Source: Tetmemena sp. SeJ-2015 (lineage: Eukaryota; Ciliophora; Spirotrichea; Sporadotrichida; Oxytrichidae). From it: 64,000 nt of DNA. This document shows positions 44,037-55,486 of this stretch, one piece after another. Under the pieces are notes generated by a model. That model did not search any database and was not told the origin of the DNA. It saw only the letters and a program-made list of their open reading frames with translations. Position numbers and translations under genes: made by a program. The DNA lies in the NCBI GenBank assembly GCA_027382625.1, contig JAJKFJ010021899.1, forward strand, positions 22,270-86,269, in the 5' to 3' direction. Each line of letters begins with the position of its first letter. Position 1 is the first letter of the stretch.

Positions 44037-46931
44037 TCATTCCATAGGCTCATCTACTGGCTGAGGTTTCTTGAAAAGATTGGCGGTCTTCTTTCCCCTG
44101 CCGTATTTATTGCTCTCATCAACAGCTCCAACTCTCTTTATCTAGTGAGACTCCTGCTTGATCTCTTCTCTCTGGCGTTTCGCAGTTAGTTGCTTCTCCT
44201 TTCCTTAAATGCCATCATCCTGGCCCATGAGGCCTTGCTCCTTTTTGAACCTCTAAGACTTTTCGATCATTTCACGCATATTCTTTCGCTCTCTCTGATG
44301 AAAGATGTGATTCTTCATCGTGTCCTCTGCTTTTACTGCCAACGCAATATACTTGAGTTAGTCAGACGCCATCTTCTTGGTCTGGGATTGGTAGAAGTGA
44401 TCAAGCGTGAGCTGTAAGTCTTTAACACTTAAACATATTTAGTGGTCTTAGGGCTTTTTAGGTCGCTGATAGTGCATATTGTTGTGGGCCTGCTCAATCA
44501 TAGCCGTGTAAAGGTGCTTGTTGTAGAAGTGATTCTCCTGCAATAGCATCACATAGTTTTTGGAAACATCGAAGTCCCTCACAGTCTCTACAATCCTCTG
44601 ATCCAGGTTGATGTCCTGCATCCTCTGCATCACTTGCTCACCCTCCTTCAGCTCTCTGAACCTCATCAGGAACACGTTCATGTACTACTCTACCTCCTCT
44701 GGGGTCTTGCTCATGATGTAGTCTGCAATTTTATCATACTCGTGGAACGAAAACTTCCTAATGGCCTTAATGAATTTAGAATACTCTTGCAAGTGCCAAT
44801 TTGGGAAGCCACTGCTCAGCAAATCTCTTATCTCGTTGATTTCTTCCTCCTTCACAATCTATTACAGTTTGGATTTCTAAGTTATGATGTCTATCTTGAG
44901 CTTGATCTCTTCAAAGTTTTCATAGAACTAGAAATCATAGACTTTGGGGATGGCCTTAATCAATGCCTTGTTATTTTTCTTTATCTCTATGTATTCCTCA
45001 TCCTCCTTGCTTCGTATCTACTTCATTATAAATTTTATTTGATAGGGGTCTAGATCCTTGATGATTTGCTCGGCCTACATGAAGGCAAAGCGCTTTTGAC
45101 GGCCTGTCTGGTCCACGTTTTGCTGAGCAAGCTATATCTTGCCGAACTAAGTCTTCTTGATGATTTCTCTCTCCTCTCTGTAGTCCTTGTCTCCAAACTG
45201 TAAGTAGTCTATCTCGTTGTAGCTGAAGTCGAAGCAGTCTTTCAACTTTCCTGCCTGTGACTCAGCCTAGTCTCTGAGCTACTTGGCCACCTTCATTCCT
45301 TCGTCAATGAGCTTGTCGATGTCTATGTCTTCCTCTTGCAGAGCAGCTTGCTTCTACTGGATGATGAGGGCGGCTCCATGCAGGAGGATCTTCTCGTACT
45401 CCTACTTGTTCAGATTGGAGTTGCTAGTTACAGACTTGCCTGACTGAATAACTATCTAATCTAGCTTAAGCTTGACAGCCTGGCGCTCTATGATCTTCTC
45501 CTCAATGGAGTTCTTAGTGATGAGTCTGTACACGTACACGTTCTTCTTTTGGCCAATACGATAGGCTCTGTCCATGGCCTGGAGATCTACCTGTGGGTTC
45601 CAGTCTGAGTCATAGATTATGACGTGGTTTGCAGACATAAGATTGAGTCCAAGACCTCCTGCACGAGTGGAGATTAGGAAGATGAACTTCTCAGAGTTAG
45701 GGGCAGAGAACTCACTTATCTAGCAAACATTTTGAATAAGTTATTTAATTAGATCTGGCTTTCTCTGTCCTCAAGGTCTGTACTTCCATCCAGTCTGCAA
45801 TTTATTTAACTTAATTAATTATCACTGTTTATTGACAATAGTTGAAGCCTCTCATCATGCAGTAGTCTTCTAGGATGTCCAGAAGGGAAGTCAGCTGACT
45901 GAACAAAAGCACTTGTTCTTTTTGCTAATGAATTCTCTTCAAAAGTTTGTCTATGAACTTAAACTTGCCGCAGTTCTCAACCAAATAAAATACTAACCAA
46001 GTGCTCTCCATATTCATCACAACTTAAAATGAAGTTAGAATATACATTGTTCATATTCCTCTGCTCCTTCAGGCTCTTGGCCGTCAAAGAGATAAGGATG
46101 GTTACACACTTTCCTCAACTTAGATAAATGCCAATTTATAAAGAGACAACTGCATTAGAAGGTTGTAAAACACCTTGGTTTATGCCTTCTGCTGATTGAA
46201 CACCTGCGTGGTGGTGAGCAGCTGCTCGTACAGATTGAGTTGCATCATAGACATACTTGTCTTCACATTGATTTCTATCTTGTCGGGCAACTTCGTCTCC
46301 AAGTCTTTCTTGGTCCTCCTCAACATGAACGGTCTAAGTTTAAACCATAAATAAGCTACGATTAAAGTATCTTATGCAACTTTTGGACGAGTTCAAGATC
46401 CATCTTAGTATTCTGGTTATCCACTTTAAACCACTCTGCGAAATCTTCCTGTGAGTTAAAGACCTCTGGCATGAGGAAATTGAGCATTGAGAAGAGCTCA
46501 TTCAAGTTGTTCTAGAGAGGGGTACCAGTCATGAGTAATCTGGTAGAGCACTGAAGACGACGAGAAAGGACGCTGATCTTGGCTTCTATGTTCTTCATCT
46601 TATGCGCCTCGTCAAAGATGATATACTGCCAGTGATACTTTCTGAGATCGCTGTTGCAAATAGTGACAGCCTCATAAGTGGTGATGCAGACGTGGAACTT
46701 GTCCTTTTTCATCTCCTCTTATAAGATTCTATCTCTGTGCTCCATAGTGGGAATCAAGTTAACTACCTTGAAGAATGGAGCCCATTTCTTGAACTCATTA
46801 ACCCAGTTGCTGATAGTTGACTTGGGTGAGATGATAAGGTGAGGACCCTTGATGTTCTTGAACTGATGCAGATACGTCAATATCGATATCGCTTGGATGG
46901 TCTTGCCCATACCCTAAATTATCCAAAATAA
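44037..46931 (-). CDS. ISWI: ISWI-type chromatin remodeller, 3' segment
   Basis: After a TTTAG splice acceptor on the minus strand the frame gives [54 protein letters not shown], the DEAH box [11 protein letters not shown] and LLMTGTPLQ, then helicase C motifs ([36 protein letters not shown]) and HAND-SANT-SLIDE regions ([40 protein letters not shown]). It ends with a basic tail at TGA 44037-44039. The SANT-SLIDE pair distinguishes ISWI from other SNF2 proteins; it slides and spaces nucleosomes. Interruptions occur near 46350, 46010, 45740-45830 and 44420. It has no start codon of its own; its 5' part is at 43406-43882 in the opposite orientation. Confidence 0.9.
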
Positions 46932-47158
46932 GCAACTTTCAAAGTTTAATGATAAATAAATGTAGATCTTAAAATAGTTAAACTTTTAAGCTATATAAGT
47001 AGCAGGAATTATAATTAATTATATTAAATACTTTGCCACAAATGTGCATAAGTGAGTATAGTTGTATTTAGACGCTAAGTTCGAACTAAAAATGAGTCTC
47101 TTCTTCGTAGAGATAGTTCCTCGAACTAGCTATAACAAAATGGGACTTCGATTTAATC
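46932..47158. other. Non-coding spacer
   Basis: AT-rich DNA between the ISWI segment and the GC-rich RNA candidate. The part next to 46931 may belong to the rest of the split intron or to eliminated DNA. No coding frame is seen. Confidence 0.4.
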
Positions 47159-47250
47159 ACTCAGTGCGACGTCCTCTCCTGGTCCTGGTCTCGTGTCGCG
47201 TTTTGCGGCTGAGACCGTCGGATCAGTGACGGCATCATTCGCCCCTGAGT
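47159..47250. ncRNA. Candidate structured non-coding RNA
   Basis: A sharply GC-rich island of about 92 bp in AT-rich spacer. ACTCAG (47159-47164) can pair with CTGAGT (47245-47250) to close the molecule; inside, GGTCTC (47187-47192) pairs with GAGACC (47211-47216), with a CGC-GTTTT-GCG inner hairpin, and CCGTC/GACGG can form another stem. The strand is unclear: on the minus strand there is a C-box-like ATGATG and two CTGA words as in box C/D snoRNAs. It matches no tRNA and none of U1, U2, U4, U5 or U6 that I can recall. Confidence 0.45.
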
Positions 47251-47368
47251 TTCATGCATTGAAGACATTTCCTTACTTAATACAAAATGATTTCTGATTG
47301 ATTAAACTTATGCAATTTAACTAAGTGCTTTTAATAGCTTTATAAATTTAGAATTATATATAGTTTTA

Positions 47369-49106
47369 ATGTTCTCCGGTTTGTTTAAAGGAAAGAAAGA
47401 GGGTGATGGCAAAGTTAAAACTCCGTCCAAGCCCCCATCTGCGTCCTAAACTCAACAACAGCAGCAATTGCCATTTTAGTTTGAAGGGTAAAGCATTAAA
47501 AATTTTGAAATACTCTCCGAGTTAGGTACAGATCTATCATCTTTTTTCGCTCTCTTTAAGTTAAACTTCTTGCGATAAATTCAATAAATTCTGTAGGAAA
47601 GGGAGCCTACAGTGCTGTGTATAAAGTTCGAAGACTCTAGGATGGCTAGATTTACGCCTTAAAGAAAGTTGAGTTTATAAAAGCCACTACAAAAGAGAAA
47701 GACAATGCATTGAATGAAATTAATATCCTGACCAATTTGAAAGGAAATAACATCATAAGGTTTCATGAAGCCTTTCTAACTGACGATGGACAACAGTTGT
47801 GGTAAGCATCAACTTTCATGTTTATGAAAGCTTTTAGCATAGTTATGGAATGTGCTGATGCGGGCGATTTGCTGTAGAATATTAAAAGGAAACTTGAGTT
47901 ACATGAGAGATTTACTGAGGAGCAAATATGGTCAGCGGCCATACAAATGATTCTGGGATTAAAGAGTATGCATGATTTACGAATCCTCCACAGAGACTTG
48001 AAATCAGCTAACATATTCATGTATGAGGATGGAAGAGTGAAAATTGGAGACATGAACGTCTCTAAAATCATGAGATACCCCATGTCGTTTACTCAAACTG
48101 GTACACCTTACTATGCTTGCCCAGAAATATGGAGAGACAAGCCTTACGATTTGAAGTCTGATATTTGGTCTATTGGGATTATCATATACGAGATGGCGAT
48201 GCTGTATGTGCCTTTCAGAGCTGATGATATAGATGGTCTATACAGTAAAATTTGCAGAGGGAAATATGATGATTTGGACTAATCTCTTTACTCAAGCTAG
48301 CTTCAATAATTTGTGAAAAAGCTGTTAGCTATCTAGCCTAAATTAAGACCTACTTGTGACGAGATCTTAGCGATTCCTTCAGTATTTTCCTGGATGGTTA
48401 AGTTAGGACTTGCAACTCCTGATATTCCACCACACTATCAATTCAACTTGACCTTGAAAGAGTAACCATTTAAACCTTCAGAGATACATCCTCTTCCTGC
48501 TCCCTATAACTTGCTGCATCTAAGTGATCGCTTACCAAAGCCTGCCTATGATGACAACTATGAGTAGAAGACTTATTTAGAGCAAGCGAAAGATGTGTTC
48601 CCTAGGGTCACGCATATAAGATCATACCCTTTCAGACCTGGCAAGGAACCAATTTTACCTGGTCAGGACATGACTCAGGTTCATCGTCTCTTTGACCGAA
48701 CACTAGAACCAACTCCTTCTAACATCCACTAGACTCTTTTCATAAATAAACATTTTTTTTAATATGAAATTTCAATGAAGATTAGGATGTTCTCTTCAGT
48801 AAGATATAGCACGAGAAGAATCTAATTAAAATCTTTGATGAAAGGTACAAGCAAGAGACAGAAAAGAGAAGACTGGAGAGACAGCGTTTTTATGAAAGCA
48901 GAGTTGAGGAGAAACATTACTTTCCTGAAATGCTGCTCAACAAGTACGATGTGAAGGAGAAAATATTGAACAAGCTTCCTTATATACCTTCAGGTCCTTC
49001 ACAAATGCATCTTGCTGATAGAATACCTGAAAGCGATGATATGATGTTCAATCAAACGTAAAACTCCTACAGGGTGTCTAAACTTTCAAACAGAGGAGTA
49101 CTTTGA
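47369..49106 (+). CDS. NIMA-related (NEK) protein kinase with DMN in place of DFG
   Basis: From ATG 47369 (MFSGLFKGKKEGDGKVKTPS) to FEILSELG, then after a GT-AG intron KGAYSAVYKVRRLQDGQIYA with VAIK-type Lys in YALKKVEF, and after a second intron (about 47802-47841) IVMECADAGDLLQ. The kinase core follows: LRILHRDLKSANIFM, VKIGDMNVSKI, GTPYYACPEIW and SDIWSIGIIIYEM. HRDLKSANIF and the activation segment are NEK-like; NEKs regulate cilia and centrosomes. The metal-binding DFG is DMN, retaining Asp. An IES (48738-48769) precedes a C-terminal charged helix (EKNLIKIFDERYKQETEK). TGA is 49104-49106. Length is about 520 residues. Confidence 0.9.
48738..48769 (+). other. IES, 32 bp, pointer TTTCA
   Basis: TTTCA at 48738-48742 and 48770-48774. 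Removal joins SNIHQTLF to NEDQDVLFSKIQ in frame. Confidence 0.75.
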
Positions 49107-49313
49107 TAGAGACTATAAATCAAAATTATTAGTGTGTGTAAAATTAGATAAGTTAATATTTCCTAATTTTGTCAAGCGAAATACTTTTCATGATCAGTTG
49201 TCTTAAACTTATTTCCAAACCTGTTTCCTCCGGCAGTGGCTGCGATTTCATCATATTAAAAATATAAAGTAACTTTGACTTATGGAAATGGTAAAATTTT
49301 ATGAAAATTAAAA

Positions 49314-50281
49314 TCAAAAGTTTTTCATTTTGCTGCTACCTCCTGTGATTGTTCTCTAGGCTCCAGCATTTCCCTAACTTTGTTACTGGGCTTATTATTT
49401 TCCAGCCGATTACTGAGTGAGAGTGTATTCCTACTAGTTAATTCTCATGAAAGCCTTAGCCTGAGTTTACTAAGCTCCTTTCTATATCTGTGAGAGCAAA
49501 CTTGGATTCTTTGCCTTGATGATATGTGCGATGTCGTTGAGTCGCTGCTTGGTGAGTTTGTTATGAAAAGCGGAAAGATGATAGCGATAGCTAACGTGCT
49601 TTCTGACTATGGCCTCATCTACTTGAGTGAAGATGCAGCTGAACAATTCAATCTTTCGATATTCAATTGACTAAGTGAAAGATAACTCTGCTGTTCCATC
49701 GCTATGTAGAGCAAGCACGCATTGATAACTATTTCAAGGTTAACAGAGAAGGAATGAGGTTACTTGACTTGATCTTTAATGCAATTGTTTAGCATTTTTA
49801 TTAGCATAGTTGGATAATCAGCGAATTAAATCTTCAGCTTCAGATCTTTCTTCAACTCATCGAACGAGTAACCATCAACTCTAAAGGCAAATATTAATCA
49901 TCTATATAAATTACTAATGTCTGTAAAGGAAAAAGAAATCTTGACTACTGAAAAGCTCAATCTTGAGGTTCTAAGGATTTTCTTCAGGTCCCTAAATTCA
50001 CTATGATGCTTTTAATTATGTTACTTTGACAAGTATTTTGAAAGTAATTGGCTCTCTAGATCCCACATCCTAGCCGACCATAGCAAGAACTCTTTGCTCT
50101 GTTATTCTCAAGTCCATAGTCACATCTCTCTCGTAGATTATTCTGTACCCACCATCTGCAAAATGAAGTTAATACTTTAAGTTTACTCACTTAAGCTTGG
50201 ATCATTTGACTATAGTAATTAGTACTCGTTTTGTTCATTAACTTCTCCAACGAAGAAAGTTTCTTGGGAGTATTCCACCAT
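49314..50281 (-). CDS. SAS6: Centriole assembly protein SAS-6, short form
   Basis: From ATG 50281 on the minus strand: MVEYSQETFFVGEVNEQNEY, a GT-AG intron, IIYERDVTMDLRITEQRVL, then NLKIELFSSQDFFFLY, DGYSFDELKKDLKLKIQFAD, YPTMLIKMLNNCIKDQ, FSVNLE and DGTAELSFTQSIEYRKIELF. This is the SAS-6 head domain, including the (D/S)FFFLY strand and the F-P-x-x-(L/I)I-x-(L/M)L helix of the family. SAS-6 forms the nine-fold cartwheel of basal bodies. The usual several-hundred-residue coiled coil is almost absent: after the head only about 90 residues follow, with a Gln/Ala/Gly-rich tail ending at TGA 49314-49316. The rest may lie elsewhere if the gene is scrambled. Interruptions occur near 50170, 50010, 49900 and 49720. 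Confidence 0.75.
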
Positions 50282-50395
50282 TTCAGACTAGGAGCACTAT
50301 AACTGTTGCAAATTAATTTTGATTTTCAAATTAATAATCATGATCAAATAAGTATGGATTAAAAGAGTGACGAAATTATCTTTTTAACAAAAAAT

Positions 50396-51795
50396 ATGAC
50401 ACAAAAAGGGTTTAGATTTACACAAAGTCTAAAATGGATAGTCCTTTTAGCTATCATTTAAATTTTATCATATAGAAAACATTTGATAATTTAAATTAAA
50501 AATAATTGGGGTACTATATCATCAACATGACAGCTCGGTACATGAGGAGTTGCATATGGATATGAGCGAGATCTGCTTAAAATACGGGCTTCTAGTTCAT
50601 ACTTTTCTTGTTACTACAGAAGATGGATACATCCTTTCTCTTTTTAGATTAGAAAAGGCAGATAGGTTAAGTGAATCTAAAGATGAGGGAAACTAATAGC
50701 AAACCTAAAATTCAGACATAGAATCTTACAAAGGAAAACCTGTTCTATTTATGCACGGGCTTAGCTAAAGTCCAGAGAACTGGATGATGAATGGAGAAAA
50801 CTCTCCTGCTTTCATTCTCGCAAAGGAGGGATTTGATGTGTGGCTTGGGGCAAATAGAGGGTGCAAATTTAGCCAGAGGCATCAATGGTTGAATCATGAA
50901 AACGAAGATGAGGATAAAATGCAGTTCTGGGATTTTTCACTCTAGGAAATGGGACAGTATGATGTCTAGGCTTTTGTCAAGGAGATAGTTTCTCAGACAA
51001 ATCAAAAAGTTGCATATATTGGTTATTCACAGGGTGTTGGATAAGGCTTCTTTGCTTTTTCAGGAGGGTGCTTTTAAAATCAGACTATGCAGGAGTACTA
51101 TAGGTAATCTTTGAGTGCTATCTTTATGCTCGCTCCTACTGTAAAATACTACCATGCTAATTTCATAATGAAAGTGCTTTATTATCTCCTTTCTGGCGTA
51201 AACTCTCTATCTAAGTCTATAAGAACTGACCCAGAGGGTGGTTTCAAAGAGTGGTTTTGTTCTAAGTATACTAATTTATGCGAAGTCATCTATTTCGTTA
51301 TGAGCGACTCAACTGTAGGAATCAATGACTACAATTTAGAAAATTATGCTATCTTTCTTATATTGTTTATAGTTTATTAAATGCAAATAAGATAAATTTT
51401 TCGAGATTAACAGGAGGAACGAGTATAAGATCAGTCTTCCATCCTCTTTAAATGAGTTTGGTAAATAGATGGTAGTGTTTTGACTTTGGAGAAGCTGAAA
51501 ACTAAAGGAGATATAACCAAAGTTCGCCTCCTGAACTTCAAATAAACCAAGTGAGAGATATTCCTGTTGCCTTATTTAACGGAAGATACGATAAATTTGT
51601 AGGCTAAGAAGACATTTTAAATTGAATCATTTTAATGTTATAAAAGTAATTTGATTTAGTGGCTTGAGGGATTCTCTGAATCACACTCTTCACTTCTATA
51701 AAGAATATGATCTCGGGCACTCAGGCTTCATGTTTGGAAAGGATATGACTTACTTATCAATAGATGTTGTGAATGAATTAAAATCTTTGCTTTGA
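50396..51795 (+). CDS. Secreted/lysosomal acid lipase (alpha/beta hydrolase)
   Basis: ATG 50396 opens a signal peptide (basic start, then WIVLLAIIQIL). After an interruption near 50500-50540 comes the acid lipase family sequence: EICLKYGLLVHTFLVTTEDG, VLFMHGLSQSPENW, FDVWLGANRGCKFSQRH, the nucleophile elbow VAYIGYSQGVGQG, then GGTSIRSVFHPLQM, FDFGEAENQRRYNQSSPPEL, VALFNGRYDKFVGQEDI (catalytic Asp) and YDLGHSGFMFGKDM (catalytic His). TGA is 51793-51795. The family hydrolyses triglycerides and cholesteryl esters, often in lysosomes. Interruptions lie near 51380-51410 and 51625-51665. GYSQG replaces the more common GHSQG. Confidence 0.88.
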
Positions 51796-51904
51796 CTTGA
51801 CGTTTACAATTTTACTTCTATTATGCATTCGAAGGTTACAGAAAAGTCTTTTTTAAATAAAAGTCTTACATTTTCATAAGGTTTATATAATAAGTTATGT
51901 TTGC

Positions 51905-53177
51905 TCAATATCTCTACTAGTAACCAGCTCCTCCTTTTCTGCTGTTAGTTCTCAAACCTCCAGCAGATGGAGGTTAGTTGCCTACATAGCCTCCTTTAAA
52001 CCCACCAGAAGCGTTCACAGCTCCATAAGCTTCCTAACTAGCTTGAACCCCTCCAGCATTTTTTGGTCCTTAGTACCAGAACTCATCCTCATTTGCATCC
52101 TCAAGAAGAGTAGCTGCTACTTATGGCTAACCTCCATAAGCGTTGTAGTTTTTCAGTTTAGTTCCTCCAATTTAAGTGTTGCCCTCATAAACGAAGGGAT
52201 GATTGTTCAAACCAACTACACTAGATTTTATAGCTGGGTTCGGACCAGCACCTCCATTATCACTATCTCTGTATTATTGTCTTTCATTTTGCATAGGCTG
52301 TTATACATTTTGCAGGTACTTATTTCTTTCCCTATCAGTGATAACTCCATTAGGCCCCATCAGCTTATTCATGACAAGTCTAACTTCTTCAAGCTTTGTA
52401 ATAAGGCCATGAGCCTCGTCTAAATCTGAATTGAGTTACACAATGGTGCTTTGTCTATCATCAGATAACTTTTGCAAGTAATCCCTTTCCTCTTTAGTAG
52501 CATGCAATTCTTCCTCTAGGTTTTCAATTTGCTTTTATTGATCGACTGTGAGTTTCTAGATCTGAAGGAACTCTTTTCTTAAGTTCAAGTGTAACCGATC
52601 TATTTCCTCAAAGAGTGAATCACGCTCTCTCATTACAACTTGAGCCTCTTCGAGTTTCTACTCAGCCTGTATTTTCTCTCTGAGGGCTTGCTACAGAGTC
52701 AGCTCTAACTCATCGTGAACTTTATCCTTGAGTTGGCGCTTTTCTTTTTCAACCAGGATCCTAAGTTCGTTATTTCTTGCCTTGAGTTTCTTAGAAATAG
52801 TTTTGCGATTCTATCGCTCATGAGAAATCACCTCTTCTGCTGCCATTATAGCCTGCTCTGCAGACTCTAATCGCTCCATAAGATGATTTATGAGTTCATC
52901 TTTATCCTTGGGAGGTTACCTTTCCTATAATTTCTTAAGTTTCTCCTTCAATATAAGAGTATAACAACTTATTACTTAAGTGTGTATAAATCATCAACTC
53001 TTTCATATCAGCATCATCCTCCTTCTCCTATCTGATCATTTCCTCCTCTGTTTCAGGTGGCTTTTCTTGACTTTTATTTTTATCAGATTTAACCATGCTA
53101 TTGTTTTGAGATACTCCCTGATTTCTAGAATTCTCTAGACTTTCTTGTGAGGCCCTCACGTTTCCACCCTTTTGCAT
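51905..53177 (-). CDS. Coiled-coil protein with Gly-rich tail
   Basis: From ATG 53177 (MQKGGNVRASQESLENSRNQ) the minus strand encodes a polar N-terminus, an IES (52951-53005, pointer TGAA), then about 200 residues of coiled coil (DELINHLMERLESAEQAI, ERDSLFEEIDRLHLNLRK, IENLEEELHATKEERDYL) and a Gly/Asn/Gln-rich C-terminus (GGAGPNPAIKSSVVGLNN, then NEDEFWYQGPKNAGG) ending at TGA 51905-51907. About 400 residues. I do not recognise the family; a cytoskeletal role is inference from architecture. Confidence 0.75.
52951..53005 (-). other. IES, 55 bp, pointer TGAA
   Basis: In gene sense TGAA precedes the insert and ends it (plus-strand TTCA at 53002-53005 and 52947-52950). Removal gives DADMKEKLKKLQERQPPKD in one frame. 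Confidence 0.65.
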
Positions 53178-53236
53178 TTTTGGTTTGAGTATTTTTATGC
53201 AAATTAAATAAGATTAATAAATTATAGCTTCCCAAA

Positions 53237-55381
53237 ATGTAGGATCAAGAGGTCTTAAATTGGTTTGAGATGCATTTGTAGAGAAATTTAAGTTTGATTT
53301 TGAACAGGCATAATGGAGCAGGTTTTGTTACTTTGTCTCTTACTTCTACTCAGTTCGGTAAGGATTCAAGTTTTCAAGAATTAAATGTGTATGTGTTTAT
53401 CTTCATTATACAGAGTGTGGTGTTTATAAGCTACGCTATTCTGAAGTACTACTCGGATCCTATTGAAAAGGTGAGGTCAGCCCTTACAATTCAAGTGATA
53501 GCTTTCTCCAGCGTGCTTGTCTATATCACTCTCATACCATTTGATGTGTATGCCTCTGCTAGACATTTCACCAAGGGACTAGTATTCAACGTGGACGTAT
53601 ATGATCTTTACTTCTGTAAGTTAGTGAATAATAGCAAGTGTATTCTTGAGAATGACAGATTCGTTTTGTAGTTGAAAACTTGTTGATGGTGGCTCTTTGT
53701 TTTTTGCTTTTACCCTTCAGCTACTTTTACGCAGAAGAAAAACTAGAGAGTGAAGACATCAACCACTTCTTCAGACTCAATTCAAATATCCGCTAATTTT
53801 TATATTGTCAATGAAATGTCATCCTCAGAAGAGGAAGAGGAAGAGGAAGAAGAAGATGAGGAATAGATAGATGATACCACAGAACTCAATACAGGATCTG
53901 AGAAGTTTAGCATCCCCAAGATAATTAGATCTGAGAAGATGAGGAAACGAAAGCAGAGCATGTTGAGTAGTTCAAGAAGTCATTCGAGAAAATAAAGAGA
54001 GCAATGAAAAAGACTGTAAGCTAAAACTTGATAATTTAGTTCAACGTATAGAGTATCTTTCTAGCTTTCTTGATATTCACTATGGTTTTGAGCTATATCC
54101 TTCTTAGACAATTTTTGACGAGAAGAAGTAAATAGCGAAACAATAAGATGAATGGAAAAAGGCAATCTATGACACTCACTTGATAGGAGAGAGTATAATT
54201 ATCTGAATCATTAACAATTTTAGGTACACTAAGATTAATTGTGACGATTCTTATCTTGATAGGCGCGCTAGTCAAAGTTTTCTACAACTCTTATGGTCTC
54301 GCGATTCTCCCTGTATTTCTAATTAGAGGGTCAAAATCATTAGAAGAAGAAAGAGATTAGATAACTCGATCTATAGAGTATATCAGGGAATAGTTGAGAA
54401 CCATCTAAGAAAAATACATAAGAACTCATGAGCAAGTCTCTTTGGAGGACAAAGTAAAGCTTAAGAAATTAAGAGCAGATGAAAAGCAGCTATCAACTCA
54501 ATCATCAAGGATAAACTCTAAAATAAGAGAGAACGACCTTAAGAGAAGTGTTTAATCAGGAAAATTCATTTCTAAGCTATTGAAATTCGTCACTCCTTTC
54601 AGAATCACAATTGGTTGCTTCTCGTTAGTACTTTCTCTCTTAATAGTTTTTGGTGTAATTATAACTAGCTTGGATAAGTTCATGAACTCAAGCTGTGGTT
54701 ATAGATGCGGATATTTACTTGAGGAGTACCAGTACTTTAACCCTTTAGATTATTTACTAGTTCATTCAAGCAAGATTTTTCCTCTAGATTCAGTACTAAT
54801 TAGTTTGATACTTACATACGTTTTCATAAGTTGTCTCTTTGGAATAGTAAGGCTTGGGGTTAGAACTCTTCAAAGTAATAAGTCTTTTCAAGTAAGCAAA
54901 AGAGACACTTCCCCTTAAGCACTATCTCTTGTTTCCTATCTCATCATTGTTATGGTTTACGCATTTTCAATGCAGTTAATGACAACTTATATTTAAATGT
55001 TTTTATTTAAAAGTTTTGACAATCGCTCCCTAATATACAACCTTTGGAGCTTAGAAACTGGAAAACGGAAAATCCTGCAGCCTAGATTAGAACTAATCGA
55101 GAATGACCACTAGACTTAACAAGCAAGGAAGTAATTATCAATGTGAAATGACACAAATTGCAGAAGTTTTTAACAAAATGATGATATCCATGCCAGTATT
55201 CGGATTTCTCTACTTTATACTAAGCTGGGCTTTTGTTTGCAGCTTCTTTTATTTCTTAGTGACCCAGGCTTTCAGAAGGAGTTTCGATAAAAAGTCTCAA
55301 CAGTAAGATAGTTAGTTCAAAAGAGACACACATGATAATGTTTAAGACCTGAGTGATTTTATGCCTTAAGGCAAAATTTGA
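53237..55381 (+). CDS. LMBR1-domain multi-pass membrane protein
   Basis: ATG 53237 (MQDQEVLNWFEMHLQRN) leads to membrane helices: VYVFIFIIQSVVFISYAI, then YYSDPIEKVRSALTIQVI and FSSVLVYITLIPFDVY, as in LMBR1/LMBD1 proteins. After a GT-AG intron (about 53611-53670) the frame continues LLMVALCFLLLPFSYFYAEE, an acidic loop with eight consecutive Glu, IFLAFLIFTMVLSYILLRQF, ILIGALVKVFYNSYGLAILP, a coiled cytoplasmic loop (TIQEKYIRTHEQVSLEDK), then four more helices ending in MISMPVFGFLYFILSWAFVC. The YFYAEE and YGLAILPVFLIRG motifs identify the family, whose members act in lysosomal cobalamin export or receptor-like roles. TGA 55379-55381. Interruptions lie near 53800, 54000, 54110-54220 and 55100. 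Confidence 0.8.
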
Positions 55382-55486
55382 TTTTATCTCGTAAGTCTAA
55401 TTAAATTATCTGTTTCGGACAGTTTTTATTAGTGAAAGTATTTGGTCAGTATTTAAGATTAACGGTTTAGTTTTTGTTATAATCAA

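Noticed and set aside
43838..46918. ATGG as the pointer joining the two ISWI halves
   Set aside because: It restores LADDMG but loses the conserved GMGKT spacing; a GTAAGT donor and TTTAG acceptor at the exact edges give the full motif, so the break is in an intron.
47159..47250. tRNA (including selenocysteine tRNA) or U1-U6 snRNA
   Set aside because: No T-loop GTTC motif, cloverleaf or recognisable snRNA box sequences.
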